Shown here: piece after piece, positions 1 through 3,495 of the stretch | Numbering within the stretch: position 1 is the first letter of the stretch | Layout: each line of letters starts with the position of its first letter | NCBI GenBank assembly: GCA_021806845.1 | Contig: JAKAPV010000194.1 | Location: 1 to 5,679 of the forward strand | From: Bacillota bacterium | Lineage (GTDB): Bacteria; Bacillota; Sulfobacillia; JAJZYS01; JAJYTV01 | Reading direction: 5' to 3' | Length of the DNA stretch: 5,679 nt | The notes under the pieces: model-generated | The model's input: the letters and a program-made list of their open reading frames with translations, nothing else | The model's database searches: none | What the model was told of the DNA's origin: nothing | Position numbers and translations under genes: made by a program

Positions 1-315
1 TACGTCGACGTCCACCGCCGCGAAGATGTGGCCGCCAGTCTGTCCCGCCACCAACGCGGCTGCTGCTGCTGCCAACCCGTCGGCCGTCCCTTGGCCGGCG
101 GTGAAGTACGACGCATGGTCACCGCGGGTCTCGAAGACGGAGACGATTCCCATCCCGGCGTTGCTGATCGCTTCCGCCTCCAACCTCGTGAGCGAGCTGC
201 CCGGGATGCCGGTCACGTAGCGGCAGACGAAGCCGCATCCCGCGTCGGCTAGCGCCTGGATCTGGGAGCGGGTGAGTTGGCGCGCGCAGTCGATGCCGAG
301 GCCGATGCCGAGCAT
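1..315 (-). CDS. DUF1906 (Rv2525c-like, glycoside-hydrolase-like) protein, 3' end outside window
   Basis: The 105 visible residues read from ATG at 315 and stay open at the left edge, so the C-terminal half or more is missing. The start GIDCARQLTRSQ, then FVCRYVTG (29-36), IVSVFETRG (57-65) and a closing AAVDVDV (99-105) match the DUF1906 pattern. Known members, including mycobacterial Rv2525c, have a TIM-barrel fold resembling glycoside hydrolases; a cell-wall role has been proposed but the reaction is not settled. Asp9, Glu62 and Asp102/104 sit where acidic pocket residues are expected. A run of six alanines (82-87) comes from a GCN-rich stretch. No signal peptide or Tat motif is seen, unlike Rv2525c. 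The ATG lies one base after the peptidase stop, with GGGGG eight bases upstream, so translation is probably coupled. The family call is fairly sure; the substrate is unknown. Confidence 0.8.
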   Translation of the reverse strand, partial: MLGIGLGIDCARQLTRSQIQALADAGCGFVCRYVTGIPGSSLTRLEAEAISNAGMGIVSVFETRGDHASYFTAGQGTADGLAAAAAALVAGQTGGHIFAAVDVDV

Positions 316-316
316 C

Positions 317-1150
317 TCAGTCGCCCCCGCACAGGTGTTGCGCAAGTGGCGCCTTGGGCGGAACGGGTGGAGCGAGCTCGATCGACCAGAGGCCGAGGGT
401 CAGCTCCGGGTCAGAAACATAGGCGTACGGAATCAGCGCGAAGCCGCCCTGACCCCAGCCCTTGCCCCACGAGTTGGCCGCCGTGACGCAGCCGCCGCCC
501 GGGAAGGTCGGGTCGTCCCTGTAGCCGACCAGGTACATGTCGTGGCCGCCGAGCAACGGATCGTCGGGACCGGGCATGGGGATGATGCCGTTCGCCGCGT
601 CTTCGAATGACTGGTACACGGCGATCGCGATGTTGAGCGGCCCGCGCTGGGCGAGGAGTTGCAGGACCGGCATGAGGGACGTGCGGAAAGTGCTGCTGGA
701 GATACGCGAGACCGGCGACCACGACTTGATGCGGTACTTCCCCGCGGCCGCCATGGCCTGCTTTGACGGCGGTTTGATCTGGCCGACCACGTAGGGATCG
801 AGATCCTCTGGCGCCACGCCGATGTGTTGGAGGATGGCGAGCCCATCCGTCGGGACGGCCCCTGTGTCCTGCCCGGGGTGGCCCTCCTGGAGCCCTTCGA
901 GGTAGTAGAGGAACTGCGGGGAGAAGAGCATGCCCGGTTCCGGGTAGCCCCCGACCGCTCGCGCGACCTGGTACTGCCCCGTCTCGCCGAAGCCGCTGCA
1001 GGCACCCTCGGCGCCCTGGTCGCGGATGACGCAGAGATCGGAGAAGTCGACTTTCGAGGGTAGCGGCGCCGGAGCCCGGACCAGTGTGTCGACGGCGGGA
1101 ATGAATGGGGTCTTCGGCACACGCTGCGGATCGAAGTAGCGGTACCTCAC
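317..1150 (-). CDS. Papain-family (C1) cysteine peptidase
   Basis: This 277-residue protein carries the papain active site in order: Gln45 of the oxyanion hole (IRDQG), Cys51 six residues later (GACSGFG), His203 (GGHDMYLVGY) and Asn226 (ANSWGKGWGQGGF). FSPQFLYY (76-83) is the usual helix after the catalytic one. The Trp that normally follows the catalytic Cys is Ser52, a change known in bacterial C1 members. There is no signal peptide and no inhibitory prodomain; only about 33 residues precede the mature fold. The start is GTG, with GGGGAGG at 1158-1164 spaced seven bases from it. The GTG overlaps the upstream gene's TGA (GTGA), a sign of translational coupling. It is expected to hydrolyse peptide bonds, but the target and location are unknown. 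Being made without a pro-region suggests it acts directly, perhaps as an effector or in processing its neighbours (inference). Confidence 0.88.
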   Translation of the reverse strand: MRYRYFDPQRVPKTPFIPAVDTLVRAPAPLPSKVDFSDLCVIRDQGAEGACSGFGETGQYQVARAVGGYPEPGMLFSPQFLYYLEGLQEGHPGQDTGAVPTDGLAILQHIGVAPEDLDPYVVGQIKPPSKQAMAAAGKYRIKSWSPVSRISSSTFRTSLMPVLQLLAQRGPLNIAIAVYQSFEDAANGIIPMPGPDDPLLGGHDMYLVGYRDDPTFPGGGCVTAANSWGKGWGQGGFALIPYAYVSDPELTLGLWSIELAPPVPPKAPLAQHLCGGD

Positions 1151-1692
1151 GGCTGCACCTCCCCGGTGAAGGTCTGGTAGGCCGCCTCATGCGTGACGAT
1201 GTACTCCCACGTCGCGGCGAAGACGGTGTCGAGGTACTGCGCCCACGCGGGCCACTCGCTGAACGCCACGGTGTTGATCTGTTTGATAACCGATGCAGAG
1301 TAGTTCAACGAGCCGGCCTCGACGTGCGTACCGTCGACCCACGTCGCTTTGATGTGGCAGAGCTGGTGCGATATCGGCGATGTTCCGATGACGAACGCCC
1401 GACTGTTCACGAATCCGGCCTCAACCAGCCGTTCGATCTCCCTTTTCTCGGCCATTCCCTCGGCCTGGGAGTGGTCGAAGATGATCTTAACGTCCAGGCC
1501 GCGGCTCCTCGCCGCGATCAGGTCGTCAAAAAACGGCTGCAGCGTTAGCCGTAGATCATCGTGCGGATGGAGGTCCTGGCGCTCCCGAGGAACGCCTCGA
1601 AGGCCCTCATCGCGTCCTGATACGGCGTCACGAGCCTGCTGCGGTGCCCCGGCCACGTCGCGAAGGACGCCAAGAACATGTGTTTGCGCCAT
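1147..1692 (-). pseudogene. Single-HKD phospholipase D-like protein with a frame-shifted N-terminal region
   Basis: The 181-codon frame from ATG 1692 has a full HKD motif, H113-x-K115-x4-D120-x6-G127-S128-x-N130, preceded by LTLQPFFDDLIAARSRGLDV and IIFDHSQ. This is the PLD/Nuc phosphodiesterase fold. One HKD per chain usually means a homodimer acting on phosphodiester bonds in lipid or nucleic acid. Residues about 5-48 do not look like PLD. The adjacent frame does: ATG 1679 gives 44 codons including LVTPYQDAMRAFEAFLG and ending TSIRTMIYG before a TAA at 1545-1547. The family-like sequence therefore switches frame at about 1548, as if one base were lost (YG-LTLQPF). The ribosome site GGAGGGG (1697-1703) fits ATG 1692, not 1679, so a second compensating indel near 1680-1690 is possible. 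Restored length would be about 177 residues, normal for Nuc-like proteins. The ORF stays open, so an altered protein could still be made, or this is an assembly error. First gene of the operon. Confidence 0.75.
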
Positions 1693-1696
1693 ACCA

Positions 1697-1714
1697 CCCC
1701 TCCGATCCGTTATA
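1697..1714 (-). promoter_or_regulatory. Ribosome binding site and weak -10 box ahead of the hydrolase operon
   Basis: On the minus strand GGAGGGG (1703-1697) lies five bases before ATG 1692, a strong and well-spaced Shine-Dalgarno sequence. It is the main reason to prefer that start over ATG 1679. Just upstream, TATAAC (1714-1709) resembles a -10 hexamer, but I see no convincing -35 element at the right distance. The ribosome site is well supported; the promoter is a guess. Confidence 0.35.
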
Positions 1715-1755
1715 TGCTCAGGCGCGCGCTGCGCGTTCCCGTATCGCAGTTATGT

Positions 1756-2046
1756 CGAATAGACCCGTGCGCCGCGGCCGCTAACGTCGGAATTCCAGAG
1801 TTGGAGGCTTTCGCCGACGGCCTCCGACGAGACCGCGAAGCTGTTCACAACGGAATCACCCTGAAGTGGAGCCAGGGGCCGGTCGAGGGATCGATCCATC
1901 GGCGGAAGCTGATCAAACGCGCGATGTATGGACGCGGCGGACATGACCTTCTCCGACGTCGGATGCTGTTCCACCTGCCACAGGCCGGGATCAGCTGCCA
2001 ATCGACGCCACCGGGACTCGGACTAAGACCGGGACGAGGCCGGTGA
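1756..2046 (+). pseudogene. ISL3-family transposase, C-terminal remnant
   Basis: Reading frame 1 on the plus strand carries the C-terminal end of a DDE transposase of the ISL3 family: GIPELEAFADGLRRD, then WSQGPVEG with the final catalytic Glu, then KLIKRAMYGRGGHDLLRRR. The recognisable part runs from about 1760 to 1980. The frame then continues without clear homology to a TGA at 2044-2046. Family members are usually over 400 residues, so roughly the first 80% is missing, including the two catalytic aspartates, zinc-binding and helix-turn-helix parts. No start codon belongs to it, and I could not identify a terminal inverted repeat. It is a dead fragment left by deletion or recombination, immediately upstream of the oppositely oriented hydrolase operon. 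Confidence 0.8.
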
Positions 2047-2158
2047 CCCGAGTGCGGCGCGACTTGAACAGATCGGCTTCTACGTCGAAGTGCAGAACTG
2101 CGACCGCTGAACGAACGGGCTACGCCAATCGGGGCGTGGCCCCCTTTCTAGTTTGGAC

Positions 2159-2256
2159 GCGGGTAGCACCCCGCCCCGCCGAACGCAAGGCACGCTCGCT
2201 GCGCTCGCTCGGGTCTGCGGCCCGGCCTTGCCGCTCATCGGGCGGGGTGCTGCGGG
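2159..2256. repeat. 87-bp palindromic element with 12-bp inverted arms
   Basis: AGCACCCCGCCC (2165-2176) is the exact inverse of GGGCGGGGTGCT (2240-2251). A nested pair, GCAAGGC (2185-2191) and GCCTTGC (2225-2231), and an inner GGGTC/GGCCC hairpin (2211-2223, one G-T pair) would let either strand fold into a long branched structure. The intervening DNA contains the tandem-like CGCTCGCTGCGCTCGCT (2193-2209). The 5-base word GCGGG stands at 2159-2163 and again at 2252-2256, like a small target duplication, although one extra T separates the left copy from the arm. It may be a miniature non-autonomous element or a structured RNA; chance is possible in GC-rich DNA. Confidence 0.45.
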
Positions 2257-2283
2257 AGCGCCATCTCAAATGAGAGGTGGCCT

Positions 2284-2312
2284 GGCGACGTGGTCATCCA
2301 TACCACGGTGCC
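2284..2312. repeat. Small hairpin upstream of vapBC
   Basis: CGTGGT (2289-2294) and ACCACG (2302-2307) form a perfect 6-bp stem with a 7-base loop. It is extended by GGC/GCC (2284-2286, 2310-2312) across a symmetric two-base internal loop. A neighbouring stem at 2261-2280 (CCA+TCTCA against TGAGA+TGG, GG bulged) precedes it. There is no T-tract after either. The function is unknown; the pair could be part of a structured RNA or of the palindromic element next to it. Confidence 0.35.
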
Positions 2313-2363
2313 TTATCGGAGCAAAAAGAGACCGAGAACGAAGGTGCGTTAGCAGGACGGATC

Positions 2364-2393
2364 TCGACCAGACTAACGTTAAAGAGGTAAAAT
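2364..2393 (+). promoter_or_regulatory. vapBC promoter with palindromic operator candidate
   Basis: TCGACC (2364-2369) and TAAAAT (2388-2393) resemble -35 and -10 boxes with an 18-base spacer. Transcription would start near 2400, about 24 bases before vapB. The spacer contains TAACGTTA (2374-2381), a perfect 8-base palindrome. CTAACG (2373-2378) also pairs with CGTTAG at 2347-2352. Antitoxins of this type usually repress their own operon by binding palindromes over the promoter, so this is the natural operator (inference). TAACG recurs at 2396-2400. Confidence 0.5.
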
Positions 2394-2423
2394 GGTAACG
2401 CTTGAAGGCAGGGAGGGGCCGCT

Positions 2424-2660
2424 TTGGCTGACAAGATTACGGTCTATGTATCGCCGGAGACGCATCGGCGCCTGAAGACGGCAGCGAGTGCCAGGGGGAT
2501 GAGTCTGTCGGATTTCATGGTTCAGGCGGCGGAACATGCAGTTCACGCACCGGATCGTGCCACAGCCGCCCGACAGATGGATTTGGTGAGGGGGCTGGCA
2601 GCGGGGACCGTTACGCGCGGGGACATCCAGAACATGCGCAGGGAAGGTCGACGGTTTTGA
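2424..2660 (+). CDS. vapB: VapB-type ribbon-helix-helix antitoxin
   Basis: This is a 78-residue protein. Residues 4-38 form a ribbon-helix-helix DNA-binding domain: strand KITVYVSPET, helix RRLKTAASARG, then the turn and helix MSLSDFMVQAAEHAV. The C-terminal tail, rich in charged residues and ending MRREGRRF, is typical of the segment that wraps the VapC toxin. The start is TTG: an in-frame TGA lies at 2403-2405, and TTG 2424 is the only start codon between it and the DNA-binding strand. AGGGAGGGG (2410-2418) sits five bases before it. It would neutralise the downstream toxin and repress the operon through the palindrome in the promoter. The stop overlaps the toxin start by four bases. The family assignment rests on architecture and context; antitoxin sequence is poorly conserved. 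Confidence 0.85.
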   Translation: MADKITVYVSPETHRRLKTAASARGMSLSDFMVQAAEHAVHAPDRATAARQMDLVRGLAAGTVTRGDIQNMRREGRRF

Positions 2661-3094
2661 CGGTTGGCGATGCGGCAGAACGTATTGTAGTTGATGCGTC
2701 GGTCGCGCTGGCTTGGGTGCTGCCGGGAGAAAGTTCCGACACAGCACTCGGACTACGCAACCTGGCCATCGAGGAGTCGCTCATCCTGCTTTGCCCGCCT
2801 ACGTTCTGGTACGAGGTTGCGAATGCCCTATGGGTGGCCGTTCGGCGCGAGCGCTTGTCATACGACGGTGCTCAACGGGCGCTGGACGCCTTGCGAAACT
2901 TCGTGTTCGAGTCACATGACGCGGATGCGGCTGCCTGCCTGTCTCTGGCCACCGAATACAGACTTGCCGTCTACGACGCGGCCTATATTGTGCTCGCCAT
3001 GGACAGCACGGCACCTCTGTGGACTTTAGACGGACAGATGGCTGTGTCGGCAAGGAATATGGGGATTAGGGTTGGTCCCAGCCAAGAGGGCTGA
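2657..3094 (+). CDS. vapC: VapC-type PIN-domain ribonuclease toxin
   Basis: This 145-residue protein is a complete PIN domain. Acidic metal-binding residues are all present: Asp13 (IVVDASVALAW), Glu53 (PPTFWYEVANAL), Asp107 (LAVYDAAYIVLA) and Asp125 (LWTLDGQM). VapC toxins are Mg-dependent endoribonucleases that cleave tRNA or rRNA sites and stop growth when the antitoxin is lost; the target here cannot be told from sequence. The start is TTG, overlapping the antitoxin TGA as TTGA, with AGGGAAGG (2640-2647) nine bases upstream. No other start codon precedes the first catalytic strand. The coupling keeps toxin output tied to antitoxin translation. The module looks intact, and the IS200/IS605 remnant begins within about ten bases of its stop codon. 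Confidence 0.9.
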   Translation: MTVGDAAERIVVDASVALAWVLPGESSDTALGLRNLAIEESLILLCPPTFWYEVANALWVAVRRERLSYDGAQRALDALRNFVFESHDADAAACLSLATEYRLAVYDAAYIVLAMDSTAPLWTLDGQMAVSARNMGIRVGPSQEG

Positions 3095-3099
3095 GCCCC

Positions 3100-3431
3100 T
3101 TTACCAGATGGCGCCGTAAAGCCTCGAAGTTCAAAGCGGGGATATGAGGCGCGGTCCGCGGCTTGGCTAGTCCGGGGTGTTCTATTGCTGGATGTACTGC
3201 CGCAGGACCGAGATGGGTGCACCCCCACAGGAACCTGCGAAGCAGCTGGGGGATCACAGGCGGCCTCCGTAAAGGGCCCCTTGAATCGAAGGGTAGTTCC
3301 TCTTGCGGATCAGCCGGGAAGAAACCCCCTTGAGGCTATTCACGAGGCTTGAGACAGCAACCTTCGGGGGATAGTGCACGAGCAGATGCACATGGTCCCT
3401 CTCCCCGTCGAACTCGATGAGGGGGCAGGGA
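3100..3431 (-). mobile_element. IS200/IS605-family insertion sequence remnant
   Basis: The remnant comprises a broken tnpA (3182-3430) plus the right end downstream of it. On the minus strand, after the tnpA TAG, the motif CATATCCCCG...CGAGG followed by CTTTACGGCGCC (about 3111-3145) resembles the imperfect hairpin and tail common at IS200/IS605 right ends. Here the 5-bp stem (3122-3126 with 3137-3141) has one T-G mismatch and the loop has drifted. No tnpB/IscB or guide RNA is found beside it. The left part, including the left-end hairpin and about half of tnpA, is gone; the remnant stops at the stem-loop at 3432. Both ends are approximate, and the element should be immobile. Confidence 0.65.
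3182..3430 (-). pseudogene. tnpA: tnpA (Y1 HUH transposase), truncated and nonsense-mutated
   Basis: The sequence LIEFDGERDHVHLLVHYPP contains the HUH metal-binding pair (codons about 3394-3386). It is followed by VNSLKGVSSRLIRK and LYGGRL, the standard TnpA order. A TGA at 3254-3256 then stands where the family has TGG (Trp). In the same frame the protein resumes as SPSCFAGSCGGAPISVLRQYIQQ and ends at TAG 3182-3184; the Tyr of RQYIQQ is the catalytic residue for single-strand cleavage. Because the nonsense codon comes before that Tyr, no active transposase can be made. A usual Tyr in the SPSYF stretch is also Cys. The N-terminal half of the roughly 130-140 residue protein is missing. The in-frame codons upstream of about 3421 do not look like TnpA. 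Confidence 0.82.
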
Positions 3432-3466
3432 CAAGCAGGAGCGCCACTGGTGGACGCTCCTGCTTG
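3432..3466 (-). terminator. Perfect 12-bp stem-loop, possible helD terminator
   Basis: CAAGCAGGAGCG (3432-3443) and CGCTCCTGCTTG (3455-3466) are exact inverses around an 11-base loop that can itself pair CCA with TGG. It lies about 30 bases after the helD stop and between convergent transcripts (vapBC and helD), where a terminator is expected. Neither side has a T-tract, so it would be a non-canonical terminator or an RNA end-protecting hairpin. It also marks the exact edge of the IS200/IS605 remnant, so an origin in a palindromic insertion target is an alternative. Confidence 0.45.
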
Positions 3467-3495
3467 ACGCCAGGGGGGACGCAGCGCGGTGGCGG

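Larger units (their letters stand above)
2047..2363. other. Gene-free stretch between the ISL3 remnant and vapBC
   Basis: No convincing gene is present. Frame 2 holds a 27-codon tail (2027-2107, stop 2108-2110) reading ...SAARLEQIGFYVEVQNCDR, which looks protein-like but has no recognisable family and is blocked by TAA at 2024. GGGGC-GTG-GCCCC (2131-2143) followed by a T-rich run is a weak terminator-like hairpin on the plus strand. Larger inverted repeats in this stretch are listed separately. The stretch probably represents decayed mobile DNA. Confidence 0.5.

Noticed and set aside
59..76. CTG-type trinucleotide run
   Set aside because: It is the coding sequence for a short alanine run in the DUF1906 gene; too short to be a notable repeat.
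411..1190. Two long minus-strand frames overlapping the C1 peptidase
   Set aside because: They are Arg/Pro/Ser-rich out-of-frame readings of the peptidase gene and contain no motif.
1105..1548. Plus-strand frame of 147 codons
   Set aside because: It is antisense to the HKD part of the PLD gene, with no domain and no ribosome site.
1750..2001. Minus-strand frame of 83 codons
   Set aside because: It is the antisense of the ISL3 transposase remnant, whose plus-strand reading gives the family motif.
2392..2475. Short ATG frame overlapping the vapB start (MVTLEGREG...)
   Set aside because: It ends after 27 codons, its ATG overlaps the -10 box, and it has no upstream ribosome site.
2379..2747. 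Minus-strand frame of 122 codons across vapB
   Set aside because: It is antisense to the well-supported vapB and the start of vapC, with no family features.
3088..3102. GGGC-TGA-GCCC hairpin followed by TTT at the vapC stop
   Set aside because: A 4-bp stem and three T residues are too weak to call an intrinsic terminator.
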